Source of the DNA: Solirubrobacteraceae bacterium
Lineage (GTDB): Bacteria; Actinomycetota; Thermoleophilia; Solirubrobacterales; Solirubrobacteraceae
Assembly: GCA_030690545.1 (NCBI GenBank)
Contig: JAUYGN010000032.1
Coordinates: 1-64,000, forward strand
Length of the DNA stretch: 64,000 nucleotides
Reading direction: 5' to 3'
Shown here: in pieces, positions 25,997 to 35,291 of the stretch
How positions within the stretch are numbered: position 1 is the first letter of the stretch
Layout of the letters: each line of letters opens with the position of its first letter
The notes under the pieces: generated by a model
The model's input: the letters and a program-made list of their open reading frames with translations, nothing else
Databases searched by the model: none
Told to the model about the DNA's origin: nothing
Position numbers and translations under genes: made by a program

Positions 25997-26569
25997 TCAG
26001 TCGACCTCCACCCGATCCACGAGCCAGCGGCCGCCGCGGCGCACGAGCACCAGCTCAAGCGGATAGCGCGCCACGCCGCCGTCGGCGATCTCGGCGACGA
26101 CCAGCTCGCGCCCCGGGTCGAGACGTTGCGCCGACAAGTCGGTCACCCGCGGGCGTCGCTGTCGCGTCGCCGGGGAGACCCGTGGCCTGTTGCGCGCGAG
26201 GCGCCGCGCGAGCGCGGGGGTTGCCGCGCGGATCGCGCCGGCTCGACCGTGACCGTAGAGGTAGGCGAGGTAGCCGTCGAGGAAGCGCCGCGCCGTCCGC
26301 TCGACCCGCTCAGCGGCGATGCCCTCCGGTGGTGGGGCACCCTCCGCGCCGGCGCTCGGCTCCCGGCGAGCGGGGGTGTCGTTTGGGGCGGTTGCGATCG
26401 GCGGTGCGCTTGCCGCGGGCGCCCGTATCTCGCCGTTTCGGTCGGCGGGGCGCACGGCCAGCAGGCCGACCGCGGCGATCAGCACGACCGCGGCAGCCAG
26501 CGCGAAGGCGCGGCGGCGCTCGTGCGCCTCGATCGGCCGCTCGGCCAGCGCCCGCAACCGCCCGATCAC
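25997..26569 (-). CDS. VirB8/TcpC-like conjugal transfer protein
   Basis: A 190-residue single-pass membrane protein (AFALAAAVVLIAAVGLLAV near residue 30) with a Pro/Ala linker and a C-terminal NTF2-like domain (RTARRFLDGYLAYLYGHGRA, RELVVAEIADGGVARYPLELVLVRRGGRWLVDRVEV). The final strand pattern matches the scaffold proteins of type IV secretion. It overlaps the VirB6-like gene by GTGA. Confidence 0.65.
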   Translation of the reverse strand: MIGRLRALAERPIEAHERRRAFALAAAVVLIAAVGLLAVRPADRNGEIRAPAASAPPIATAPNDTPARREPSAGAEGAPPPEGIAAERVERTARRFLDGYLAYLYGHGRAGAIRAATPALARRLARNRPRVSPATRQRRPRVTDLSAQRLDPGRELVVAEIADGGVARYPLELVLVRRGGRWLVDRVEVD

Positions 26570-28797
26570 CGCGCCCGCCCCCTCGGCGGCGGTGGCGGCA
26601 CGTCCGGCTTGGACGCTTCCTTGCGCTGGCCGGCCGGTTGGTCCGGGCCCTCGATCGGGTCGGACCGGGCGCGGCCCGAATCGCCGCGCGCGGAGCGCTC
26701 ACGATCGAGGCGCCGTTCGTCGCCGCGCAGCTCCGCGAGCACCGGGCTCCTCGTCGGCTCACCCGCGCCGGCCCCGGAGTCGCGCGCGGTGTCCGCCGGC
26801 CGATCCGGGCGGGAACGCTCGCTCGCCGTCGGTGTCGGATCGGAGCGCTCGGCGGATGGCTTGCGCTCACCGGGCTCGTCAGGCCGGGCTTGGCGACGGC
26901 GGCGCTCGACCTTCGAGCGGTCCTGAGGCGCCGGCGGCGCAGGAGCCCCAGCCCCACGTTTGCCCTCGTCGTTGCCGGTGTCCTCTGCGGGAGCCGGCGG
27001 CTGGGGCTCCCGCGTCGATGTGTGGTGACCAGCGCCGGCGCTGTGCGTCTCGGGGTGGTCCGGGCGCCCGTCGCGGGCCGCATCGTCGCCGGACTCGCTC
27101 CCCGATGGGGCGATCCTCCCCTCGACGTCGGGGGCCGGAGTCTCGGCGCGTGCGGGCGGGGGAGCCGCGCTCGTCCCCCGCGGGTCGCGCGGGGGCTTGG
27201 GCGGCTTGCCTTTCGGCTTGCCAACACCGCCGCGCAGCGAACGAGCGAGCTGGCGTGCGTAGTACATCGCCGCGAGGCGCGACCCGGCGGCCTCGCGGTC
27301 GGCGCCGGGGCCGGCGGTGGCGGCGGTGAGCTGGCCGGCGAGCTCCTTGCGGTAGATGAAGACCGACCAGAAGAACAGCGCCTGGAGCCCAAAGGACAGC
27401 AGCCAGCCAAGGTTCGCCGAGGCGGCTTGCAGGGCGGCGGCGACGGCGAGCAGGACCGCGAGGATCAAGCTGTAGATCGCCTTGCGCAGCAAGAACGCGA
27501 CAAGCCGCATCAACCAGCCGCGGAAGAAGTCGTGGCCGCGGCCGGGGAACACGCCCACGACCAGCGCAACGGGGGCGAAGGCGAGCAGCAGCAGGACGAG
27601 GACCTGGGCGAGGATCACCGCCACTGAGAGCGCCCCCAGCAGCAGCCAGACGCCGAGCTGGGCGCCGAAGATGACCAGCGCCATCAGCAGCCGCTGGTAC
27701 TGGCCGCCCTTCTCCATCGCATCGACGGCGGGCTTGTCGGCGACGGTCAGCCGGTACCCGTCAGACCGGGCGTCCTCGGGGAGCTTCCCGGTGTCGGCCT
27801 CGTTGATCGCCTCGTACTCCTTGGTGCGGTCCTCCGAGCCGGGCGCATGGCCCAAGAAGCGCTCGGCGTACTTGTTGCGGTTGTTGATGCACGTCTTGCC
27901 CTCGGCGTCGACCTGGACGCCGGCGCGCAGCTCGCGGCGCAGCTCCGCATCGCGGCCGGGATCGGAGGCGAGCGGACGGACCGCGACCGAGTCGGGGTTC
28001 TCGTCGTCAGAGCCGGTGTCGGGCACGACGCAGTGCTCGACCCCGCCGAAGTTGAGCACCACCCACGGCTCGTAGACGAGGAGCTGGAAGAGCTGATCGG
28101 AGGCGGCGCGCTTGGCCTCCTGCTCGGAGCCCACGTCGCCCCGCTGGGAGAGCGAAAGGAACGCAGCCGACATGTCGTTCGACCACTTGCTCGCACTGCC
28201 AATCGTGCGCTCGGGCTGAGTCACGAACGCCAGCGCGATCACGACGAACACGACCGACAGGCCGAGCGCGCCGGCGGTCTCGGCGTAGCGGCGCTGGATC
28301 AGCGCCCGCCACATCGCCCACATGCCTGTCAGCACGATCGCGACCGCCAGCCACGGCGCGCCGAATACATCCGAGTAGATCGCGCGCACCGCGTCGGCGA
28401 CCGGCGCCAAAGCGCCGGCGCCGCCGGTTGCCTCCGAGCCCGAGACCAAGTCGAGGGAGAAGGCGAAGGTGAACAGCGTGATCACCGCCGAGGCGATGAA
28501 CGCCGTCAACTGCCAGAGCGCATTGGCGAGGAAGTACGCGATCAGCGGCGGCACCCCAGAGACGTCAACCCCACCGGTCAGCGACGCCTTGACCCCGTCG
28601 AAGTGCTGATCGAGCGCGTAGTGCGACAGCGGATGACGCTCGGCGAGCCCACCCTCGGGAACCTGCGACTCCGGCGCCACGTTGCCGAACAAGTCAGACG
28701 CGGCGAGCACCGTCTGCGCGCCGATGAGCAGCATGAGCACAAAGGCCGCACCGACCATCGGTGCAACCCGCCACGCGAGGAGGCGCAGACGGCTCAC
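26566..28797 (-). CDS. VirB6/TrbL-like polytopic conjugation protein
   Basis: A 743-residue protein: a signal-like helix, about eight membrane helices (for example LTAFIASAVITLFTFAFSL, LAVAIVLTGMWAMW, LLLGALSVAVILAQVLVLLLLAFAPVALVVGVFPG, LLRKAIYSLILAVLLAVAAAL), an extracytoplasmic loop around residues 200-390 with paired cysteines, and a 250-residue Pro/Arg/Glu-rich cytoplasmic tail. The pattern fits the VirB6/TrbL/TcpH channel subunit. The GTG start at 28797 overlaps the VirB4 stop as GTGA; the longer ORF start is rejected. Confidence 0.78.
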   Translation of the reverse strand: MSRLRLLAWRVAPMVGAAFVLMLLIGAQTVLAASDLFGNVAPESQVPEGGLAERHPLSHYALDQHFDGVKASLTGGVDVSGVPPLIAYFLANALWQLTAFIASAVITLFTFAFSLDLVSGSEATGGAGALAPVADAVRAIYSDVFGAPWLAVAIVLTGMWAMWRALIQRRYAETAGALGLSVVFVVIALAFVTQPERTIGSASKWSNDMSAAFLSLSQRGDVGSEQEAKRAASDQLFQLLVYEPWVVLNFGGVEHCVVPDTGSDDENPDSVAVRPLASDPGRDAELRRELRAGVQVDAEGKTCINNRNKYAERFLGHAPGSEDRTKEYEAINEADTGKLPEDARSDGYRLTVADKPAVDAMEKGGQYQRLLMALVIFGAQLGVWLLLGALSVAVILAQVLVLLLLAFAPVALVVGVFPGRGHDFFRGWLMRLVAFLLRKAIYSLILAVLLAVAAALQAASANLGWLLSFGLQALFFWSVFIYRKELAGQLTAATAGPGADREAAGSRLAAMYYARQLARSLRGGVGKPKGKPPKPPRDPRGTSAAPPPARAETPAPDVEGRIAPSGSESGDDAARDGRPDHPETHSAGAGHHTSTREPQPPAPAEDTGNDEGKRGAGAPAPPAPQDRSKVERRRRQARPDEPGERKPSAERSDPTPTASERSRPDRPADTARDSGAGAGEPTRSPVLAELRGDERRLDRERSARGDSGRARSDPIEGPDQPAGQRKEASKPDVPPPPPRGRAR

Positions 28798-31226
28798 CGA
28801 TCCTCCCGAACGGGGGTGGTGTCGAACGCTTGCAGCAGGTCGGCGGGCAGGTCGAACTGGACCTCGCCGACGCGGCCGTCGAGGTCGCGCATCAAGCAGC
28901 GCCCCTTGCGGAACTCGCGCAGCGCGACCAGCCGCGAGCGATCGTCGGGATCGGTGCCCAGCAGCTCCAAGGCCCGCCTGCTCTCGGCGTCGGACTCCTG
29001 GCCGAAGATGAAGTAGGTCCCGACCAGCTCGGACAGATCGCCGAGATCGGCCAAGCGTTGCGTCGCCAACAACACGGTCGCGTTGAACGCCCGCGCCAGG
29101 CGCACCAGCCGATTGATCACCGTCCGGCCCTGCGCCGAGGCGAGCAAGAACCACGCCTCATCGAGCAGCACGAGCTTGTGCTGCGAGCGATCCCCCGATA
29201 CAAGGCGCAGCGCGAGCGCGGCGACCAACGACAGCGTCGCGACCGAGACGCGCTCGCTGCGCGTGTAGGTCTCGCGCGCGGCGCGCGGGTCGGGTAGCAC
29301 CAGACCTGGGGTGCGGATCGTCGTCACCGGCGCCGCCGCCTCGGCCAGCCCGGACGCGCTTCCGTCGCCGAAGCCGAGCCGCGCGAGCCCGAAGTCGGCG
29401 ACGACCTCAAGCGCCTCGGCCGCCTCGACCGCCGCGCCGCCACCCGCGTCGCGGAGCTGGTCGATCACCGCCAGCGAGCTGCGCCCGCCGCGGCGGATGA
29501 CCTCGCGCACCGCGCGGCCGATCGCGACCTCCCACGACGGCGGCGGCTCGCGCAGCAACTCCAACAGGTAGGACGCGCACAGCTCCTCGCGCAGGTCAGA
29601 CAGCCCGATCGCCAACGGGTCCAGCGCCCCGCGGTGCTCCTCGGCGCCCGACAGCTCCAGCGCCCGCACCCGCCCCTGAAGCCCCGGCGCCTGCTCGAAG
29701 CCGTGATCGGGCTTCGGATCGAAGTCCACGATCCGGCTGCCGCGCCGCTCGGCCGCATACGCGATCGCCTCTGCGGCGACGGTCTTTCCGCTTCCGAGCG
29801 TCCCGGCGAGGAGCACCGCGGAGGTCCGGGCCTCGCGCGACGGCGCGGTCGCGTCATAGCGCACCGGCCGCGGGCGCCCGCCTGGCGTGTAGCCGATGTA
29901 GATGCCGCGCAGCGCTCCGACCTGGCGGGTCGCGATGGGCATGAGCGCGCCGAACTGCTCGACCGTCAACTGCTGGACGTAGTCGGTGGTGGCGCCGCCA
30001 TCGGGGCGCGGCAGGTGGTCGTAGAAGAGCTGTTCCTGCAACCCGCGCGGCCGGTGCAGCGCGAGGTCGCCGTAGGCGTCGCCCAAGGCCAGCATCCGCC
30101 GCTCCAACTCCTCCGTTTCGGCGGCACCTACGGCGAGGGAGAGCCAGCCGTAGAGCATCGGCGGCCGCGCGCCGGAGCCGAGGATCGCCTCGTACTCGCG
30201 CGCGAGCACGCGGTCCTCCTCGGCCAGCCAGCCCGGACCCTGTACCGAGCCCTCGGCCTGCTCGCGGAAGGCGTCCTCGACATCGAGGATGCGCCGCCGC
30301 ACCTGCGCCAGCGCCTCGCGGTTGCCCAGCCAGCGACAGTGCAGGCAGGCGTCGACCGGGAACTCGACCGCCTCCAACGGCGCGAACATCAACTCGGCCT
30401 GCGGGCCGGGGAACTCCGCCTCCTCGGCTAGCGCGCCAAGCACGCAGAACGCCTGCTGCGAGGTACCCTCCTCGGCCTCGACGCTCAACCCAGGCGGCCG
30501 CGATGGGTCCTCGCGCACCGGCGCGTTGACCAGCCGCCGCAGATCATGCTCCAGCGGCTCGTAGGCCACCTGTCCATCCGGGGCCTCGACGACCAGCGCA
30601 TCGGGGCGCCAGTGCGGGTCCGATTGCGGCTCGCCGATTCCGCGCACGGGGGCGCGGCGCAGCAGCCACTCAAGCTCGCGGGTCTCGGCGCGGCGCAGCG
30701 AGACGACGCCGAGCAGCCGCTCGAACAGCCGCTGCTCGGCCGTCGCCAGCGCCTCCAGCTCGGCGCCCGAGATCGGGCGGGCGGCGGCGACGCCGAGCAG
30801 GTCCTCGAGGCGGCGTCGGCCGCGATCGGCCTGGCGCACGAACGAGCCCCCAAACGTCGTGCTGCGGCGCTCGGCCAGTGAGACCGCGAGATAGACCTCC
30901 GGCACATGCGAGGCCAGCCCGCGCAGCCGCTCGGCGTGCTCGGCGAGATAGCCGCGCCACGCCTCGCGGTCTTGGCCGCGCTCGTCCAGCAGCCCGTCCA
31001 GCTCGGTCTCGTAGCGCTCTGCCGGGTAGGCGCGCTGCACCCGCCACAGCGAGAAGTCCGCGCCGACCACGTAGGCCAGCCGCTCCAACCGGCGCTGCCA
31101 AAGCCACTTGTCGGCGACCGGCAGGTGCGGATATGAGACCAGCGAGAGCCGGTAGAGCGCCGCGGCCTCGCCGCCGCGACCGAGGAGCATGTTGCCGCGC
31201 GCGTAGCGCAACGGGAACCCGGTCAC
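28794..31226 (-). CDS. VirB4/TraE-type conjugation ATPase
   Basis: An 810-residue ATPase with Walker A LLAGTLGSGKTVAAEA near residue 475, the following IVDFDPKPDH strand, Walker B KLVLLDEAWFLLAS near residue 686, and VLLATQRLADLGD with the conserved VirB4 Gln. The N-terminal half contains the less conserved CagE/TrbE-like domain. It should power pilus assembly and substrate transfer. The GTG at 31226 overlaps the TcpE-like stop (GTGA), which fixes the start. Confidence 0.9.
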   Translation of the reverse strand: MTGFPLRYARGNMLLGRGGEAAALYRLSLVSYPHLPVADKWLWQRRLERLAYVVGADFSLWRVQRAYPAERYETELDGLLDERGQDREAWRGYLAEHAERLRGLASHVPEVYLAVSLAERRSTTFGGSFVRQADRGRRRLEDLLGVAAARPISGAELEALATAEQRLFERLLGVVSLRRAETRELEWLLRRAPVRGIGEPQSDPHWRPDALVVEAPDGQVAYEPLEHDLRRLVNAPVREDPSRPPGLSVEAEEGTSQQAFCVLGALAEEAEFPGPQAELMFAPLEAVEFPVDACLHCRWLGNREALAQVRRRILDVEDAFREQAEGSVQGPGWLAEEDRVLAREYEAILGSGARPPMLYGWLSLAVGAAETEELERRMLALGDAYGDLALHRPRGLQEQLFYDHLPRPDGGATTDYVQQLTVEQFGALMPIATRQVGALRGIYIGYTPGGRPRPVRYDATAPSREARTSAVLLAGTLGSGKTVAAEAIAYAAERRGSRIVDFDPKPDHGFEQAPGLQGRVRALELSGAEEHRGALDPLAIGLSDLREELCASYLLELLREPPPSWEVAIGRAVREVIRRGGRSSLAVIDQLRDAGGGAAVEAAEALEVVADFGLARLGFGDGSASGLAEAAAPVTTIRTPGLVLPDPRAARETYTRSERVSVATLSLVAALALRLVSGDRSQHKLVLLDEAWFLLASAQGRTVINRLVRLARAFNATVLLATQRLADLGDLSELVGTYFIFGQESDAESRRALELLGTDPDDRSRLVALREFRKGRCLMRDLDGRVGEVQFDLPADLLQAFDTTPVREDR

Positions 31227-31972
31227 GGCCGCACCTCGACCCGCTCGCCCGCCGCCAGCTCCAGCGAGCGAACCGGCGTCCACCGCCGCTGGCGCCAACG
31301 CACCGAACCGAGCGGCCGCGCCGCGATCCGCGAGCGACGCCGGCGAACCAGCAACCGGTCGCGCAGCCGCACGACCGCCGGGCCGCGCACGCGCGAGCGC
31401 CGCAGTCGCGAGGAGTGCTCATCCGGCGCGACCCACAGCCCCCAACGCAGGACTCGCGCGGCGCCGGCCGGGGGCAGCGGGCGGCCGAGCGACCGCCGGC
31501 CAGCGTCGAGCCGCACCCGCAACCAGCTCGCCGCGTAGCGGTGCGCGGAGCGGCCGTCCGGGGTCGCCTGCGTCGCCAGCGTCGCGACCAACGCGGGCAC
31601 GATCACGAGCCGCAACGGCCAGTCCAGCGAACCGATCAGCCAGCCGCAGACCGGCACCGCCACAAGCGCCCCGGCCGCGGCGACCGCCGCGCCCAACCTG
31701 CCACCCCAGACCGACCCTGCGAGGCCCGCGACCAGCGCGGCGACAATCGCGACCGTCCCGGACTGCGAGGAGACCAGGATGACCGCGAGCAGAGTCGCCA
31801 GCGCGTACCCGAGCCAGCGCAGCGGCACCCCGCCGGGAACCGGCAGCGGGCGGCCCTGGACCTGGTAGATACGTCGCTCGGGCGTGAAAATCCGCTGGTA
31901 GGAGCGGATCACCCCGTAGCGCTCCTCGGTCCCGCCGCCGCTGGCGGGCTCGGGCTCAGGGGAGGATCTCAT
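31223..31972 (-). CDS. TcpE/VirB3-like conjugal membrane protein
   Basis: A 249-residue protein. The N-terminus YGVIRSYQRIFTPERRIYQVQGRPLPVPGGVPLRWLGY is the TcpE-family pattern, followed by two or three hydrophobic stretches (ALATLLAVILVSS, VAIVAALVAGLAG, VIVPALVATLA) and an Arg-rich C-terminal half. It probably anchors VirB4 to the membrane. It overlaps the pilin-like gene by 17 bp. Confidence 0.75.
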   Translation of the reverse strand: MRSSPEPEPASGGGTEERYGVIRSYQRIFTPERRIYQVQGRPLPVPGGVPLRWLGYALATLLAVILVSSQSGTVAIVAALVAGLAGSVWGGRLGAAVAAAGALVAVPVCGWLIGSLDWPLRLVIVPALVATLATQATPDGRSAHRYAASWLRVRLDAGRRSLGRPLPPAGAARVLRWGLWVAPDEHSSRLRRSRVRGPAVVRLRDRLLVRRRRSRIAARPLGSVRWRQRRWTPVRSLELAAGERVEVRP

Positions 31973-32264
31973 TGCCGATCCCGCGGGCGGTATCGGCCAC
32001 CTGGTCGGGCGAGAACACCAGCCACGCCACGACCACCGCCGCCAAGAAGAAGACCCCGAGCTCGGTGTAGCGGCGGTTGATCAGGAAGATCAACGCGACG
32101 ATCGCGATTACCCCGCCGTAGATCTGGCCGGCGTAGCGGCGCAGCAGGCCGCCCAGGTTCTCGCCCACGTCGTTACCGGCCTGCGCCAGCGCCTCCGGCG
32201 CCACCACCAGCCCGACCACGACCACCGCAGCGAACACGACGAACACCAGCGCGCGGCGGCTCAT
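31956..32264 (-). CDS. TrbC/VirB2-like pilin candidate
   Basis: A 102-residue protein with a signal peptide ending near ALAQAG, a short loop and two hydrophobic helices (QIYGGVIAIVALIFLINR; LGVFFLAAVVVAWLVF). This two-helix layout is that of conjugative pilins (VirB2/TrbC). The ATG at 32264 overlaps the TcpC gene stop as ATGA, which supports it over the ORF-track start. Confidence 0.65.
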   Translation of the reverse strand: MSRRALVFVVFAAVVVVGLVVAPEALAQAGNDVGENLGGLLRRYAGQIYGGVIAIVALIFLINRRYTELGVFFLAAVVVAWLVFSPDQVADTARGIGNEILP

Positions 32265-33232
32265 GACAGCTCCCCCGCGACCGACGCCACATACCACCGT
32301 TCGAGGCGCACGAGATCGAGCCGGTAGCGCGCCGGATAGACCGCCCGCGTCGCGGTGTCGCGCAGTCGAACGGTCGCGACCACCGTCGCTCGCGCCTCGT
32401 CCTCGGCCCGGTCGATCCGACCGACCTCGGAGACCTCGGCGAGTTCGAGCCCAGGGGCCAGCGACCCCACGCGCGCCCCAGACGCGACGAAGAACGCCAG
32501 ATCCTCCTGCCCGGCTCCCGCGAGATACGCGGCAAGGAAGCGGCCCACCAACCGCTCGATCTCCTGCGCTCCCGGCCCCGACAGGGGCGAAGGCTCCGAA
32601 ACATCGACCGCGCCGGTCTGGGGACCGGCGACCAGCGCGGGCAAGTCGAACGCCACCAATCCACCGGCGCCATCACGAGCCACCGGGACCACCACATGAT
32701 GCTGCTCGCCGCTCGCGAGCGTGCAGGCGACCGTGATCAACGCCCGGCCGGGCGCCACCCGCTCACTGCCCGCGACGACCGCCTCGACTACGGCTTGCCC
32801 TTTGCCGCGAGTCGGCAGCGCCCGAGCGAAGCGCCCGCGCAGCGACGGCGCCAACAGCCCATCCAACGCTTCGACGGCCGTGTCGTCGGCGCCCGCTCGC
32901 CAGCTCAGATACGCACGTCCGACGCCGACCGCGAATGCGCGCTCGGCATCGCCGGGGAAAGACGACGCCTCATTGAGCGGCGCCGCTGCCTGGTCTCGTC
33001 CGGCGTCGGAGACGATGTCCCCGACGCCCCGCATGAGCACCAGCAACAGCAGCGCCCACAACAGCACCCGCCCGCCGGTCCGCGCGACAGCGCCGACCGT
33101 CCTCGTACCTGCGGGATCGGAATGAGCCGACCCCGCCCCTTCGGCTCCAACGCCATCACGGCCCCCAACGCGAAGGCGAGCAGCGAGCTTTCGACCACGC
33201 CGCGGTCGATCGCTGTCTTGCCTTTGTGTCAC
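32261..33232 (-). CDS. TcpC family conjugal transfer protein
   Basis: A 323-residue protein with one membrane helix (LLWALLLLVLMRGVGDIV, residues about 57-74) and two NTF2-like domains, the second with IERLVGRFLAAYLAGAGQEDLAFFV and RYRLDLVRLERWYVASVAGEL. This is the TcpC layout of Gram-positive ICEs and plasmids such as Tn916-like elements. It is the first gene of the transfer operon; the 240-bp region before it should hold the promoter. Confidence 0.82.
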   Translation of the reverse strand: MTQRQDSDRPRRGRKLAARLRVGGRDGVGAEGAGSAHSDPAGTRTVGAVARTGGRVLLWALLLLVLMRGVGDIVSDAGRDQAAAPLNEASSFPGDAERAFAVGVGRAYLSWRAGADDTAVEALDGLLAPSLRGRFARALPTRGKGQAVVEAVVAGSERVAPGRALITVACTLASGEQHHVVVPVARDGAGGLVAFDLPALVAGPQTGAVDVSEPSPLSGPGAQEIERLVGRFLAAYLAGAGQEDLAFFVASGARVGSLAPGLELAEVSEVGRIDRAEDEARATVVATVRLRDTATRAVYPARYRLDLVRLERWYVASVAGELS

Positions 33233-33471
33233 CTACGACCTCCTGGTCTGCCGCCGGCCTGATCGCGACCCAGTGCCGCGGCAACCGTTCGGCTGTTACA
33301 CAGGGAGGTCTAAGACGAATTAGGTGAAAACACCACAACTATGTACGCACACACGTTCACCACTTACGTAGTGAAAGCGGCCGCCATGCTCCGAGGAACT
33401 GACATCGACGTCTGACGGTGAAGTAACAGTGCGTCCGACGCCCTGGGTGGCGACTGGTGCCGGCCGGCCTC
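33233..33471. other. Intergenic region ahead of the transfer operon
   Basis: This 239-bp gap between the transfer operon and the ArsR-type regulator is clearly AT-richer than its surroundings. It has an imperfect palindrome CACTTACGTAGTG near 33360. It should hold the transfer promoter on the minus strand, but no good -35/-10 pair could be fixed by eye. Confidence 0.35.
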
Positions 33472-33831
33472 TTACTCGGAGGAGAAGAGGTCGCCAAGCT
33501 CCTCGGCACGCGCCGAGATAGACGAGGCCATCTGCTCGACCAGCCACCAGCCAGTCCAGTCGACCAGCGCATAGCGAACGGTGTTCGCCTCCTTGCGACG
33601 GCTGACCATCCCCGCCTGATGCAGCGTCGCCAGATGGCGGGAGACATTCTGATGCGTCGTGGGAAGCTGATCGCAAAGTTCCTGCACCGTCGCCTCGCCC
33701 GCGTTCAGCAGCTCCAACAGCCGAATCCGCGTCGGCTCAGCGACGACCCGCAACCGCGTCGCGATCACGTCAATCGCCTCCTCCGACAGCGGCGCGCCGG
33801 TCCTCGGGTCGCCGCTCACGACAACCACCAC
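33472..33831 (-). CDS. ArsR-family winged-helix regulator
   Basis: A 119-residue protein with the ArsR fold: RLRVVAEPTRIRLLELLNAGEATVQELCDQL, recognition helix THQNVSRHLATLHQAGMVSRR and the wing NTVRYALVD. No metal-binding CxC motif of the classic ArsR type is visible, so the signal is unknown. It sits just upstream of the transfer operon on the same strand and could repress it. Several overlapping GTG starts exist. Confidence 0.85.
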   Translation of the reverse strand: MVVVVSGDPRTGAPLSEEAIDVIATRLRVVAEPTRIRLLELLNAGEATVQELCDQLPTTHQNVSRHLATLHQAGMVSRRKEANTVRYALVDWTGWWLVEQMASSISARAEELGDLFSSE

Positions 33832-34175
33832 CCCGGCGCCGGCAACACGCAGATCGCCGATCCGGGTCCAAGATCCAGTCCGCTCGTCTCGACGCCTGTC
33901 CCGCAGCGGTCCGGGTCTGGCGTCGAACTGGCCCGGTCCGTCGAACCGCTCATCACTACCGCCAATCTTCGGAGGAGCGATCGGCTACGGACAACTCTCC
34001 TCTGCCCTTGAAACAGCATCTCCCCGCGAAAGTTGCACAGGAGCAGGGAGAACACCACAAGCGGATCAAACGTGTACGCAATTGCGCAAACAGTCAACTA
34101 TTCGGCCATGGATGACCGGGTGCGCCGGACATGCACCGGGCGCCGAGAAGTAATACTCTCTGCCCAACGATCCGA
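33832..34175. other. Intergenic region with a 10-bp palindrome
   Basis: About 340 bp lie between the ArsR-type gene and the divergent hypothetical gene. The perfect palindrome CGCAATTGCG at 34077-34086, within gtacgcaattgcgcaaac, is a candidate operator for the adjacent regulator. Nothing else is recognised. Confidence 0.3.
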
Positions 34176-34526
34176 GTGGGCGACGAGCTGCCGACCACCT
34201 ACGAGCATTACGCGGACTTTCTTGCGGGCGACTCACGTCGTGAGGGCGACGCGCTTGAGCTTGGCGCCAATTGGTCAGACGGTGGAAAGTTCTATCGAGC
34301 CTGCTGGTATGCCGAGACCGGCGAGCTGACCTTCGAGCGGATCTCGGCCGCGGAACCGCTCGACCTCGAAGACTTCCACCATGGCATCGCCGGCCCAGTG
34401 GAGATCGTGACCCGTGTTCCCGATCGTCGAACGCTCGATGCTCTAGTAGGCCGCTGGCCTGATATCGCCGCCGGTCTGCCGCGCCGCCTAGAAGCACTCC
34501 GACAGTTGATCGCAAGCCACGGCTGA
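34176..34526 (+). CDS. Hypothetical protein
   Basis: About 116 residues starting VGDELPTTYEHYADFLAGD, with a beta-rich middle (GGKFYRACWYAETGELTFERIS) and a helical end (RWPDIAAGLPRRLEALRQLI). No family is recognised. The GTG at 34176 is chosen because residues upstream of it (MHRAPRSNTLCPT) look non-coding. Confidence 0.55.
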   Translation: MGDELPTTYEHYADFLAGDSRREGDALELGANWSDGGKFYRACWYAETGELTFERISAAEPLDLEDFHHGIAGPVEIVTRVPDRRTLDALVGRWPDIAAGLPRRLEALRQLIASHG

Positions 34527-34841
34527 TCGCGATGCGGTTGCGCAGAGGGAGCCCTCGCGGGGATCAGGCGTGGGTTGTCGCGTCGCTGGTCAGACGCTGT
34601 CCAGCACATCAGCGCTAGCGCATCGACGCAAAGGCGGTGCGGTGACTATGAGGCTTGAGGTTGGGCGGTGGTAACCTTTCCGCAGGTGTGCCGGGAAGAC
34701 TGGTCGGCGGTGGATTCGTCGACCCATTTAGGAGGACTTCTCGGTGGCATCGTCCCATTCTGCGTTTGCGGCAGCCTGTAGTGCGCTTCGCCGTGCCGAG
34801 GCTTCTGTCTGCGCCGAGCGTGGCGGAGGGACGGGGGCGTC
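34527..34841. other. Intergenic region before the ion-transport operon
   Basis: This stretch of about 315 bp precedes the CBS gene. No ORF with sensible composition is seen. It presumably contains the promoter for the CBS-NhaA-TrkA-TrkH operon, but no convincing boxes were found. Confidence 0.35.
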
Positions 34842-35291
34842 ATGATCGACGACGGGCTCGTGCTACGCGACGTGCCGACGGTGCGTGACGACGACGATGT
34901 CGGGCACGCGACGCAAGTACTTCTGAGGAGCGGGCTTCCGGCGCTGCCGGTGGTCGATGGGCAGGATCGCCTCGTCGGGATCTTCGGGGAGCGCGAGTGC
35001 ATCACGGCGATCTTCCCCGGCTACCTGGACCAGCTCACGCATCTCGGCTTCGTACCCCGAACGCTCGACGTCGTCCTGGAGCGCGACCGGAGCAGCCGCG
35101 ATGCGCCGGTCGCCGAGTGCATGAACAAAGAGCATGTCGATGTCAGCCCGGCGTTCTCTGCCCTCCAGATCGCCGAGACGTTTCTCCACCACCGCGTGTC
35201 GATCGTGCCGGTCGTCGACCGGGAGCGGATCCAGGGCATTGTCACCCGGAAGGACTTCTTCCAAGCCGCGGCGGGCCGGTTCCTTGGCTGA
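34842..35291 (+). CDS. Tandem CBS-domain protein
   Basis: A 149-residue protein made of two CBS domains: VGHATQVLLRSGLPALPVVDGQDRLVGIFGERE and ALQIAETFLHHRVSIVPVVDRERIQGIVTRKDF. Free-standing CBS pairs bind adenosine nucleotides and often gate transporters or enzymes. It overlaps the NhaA start, so it may sense energy or ionic state for this antiporter; that role is inference. Confidence 0.82.
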   Translation: MIDDGLVLRDVPTVRDDDDVGHATQVLLRSGLPALPVVDGQDRLVGIFGERECITAIFPGYLDQLTHLGFVPRTLDVVLERDRSSRDAPVAECMNKEHVDVSPAFSALQIAETFLHHRVSIVPVVDRERIQGIVTRKDFFQAAAGRFLG

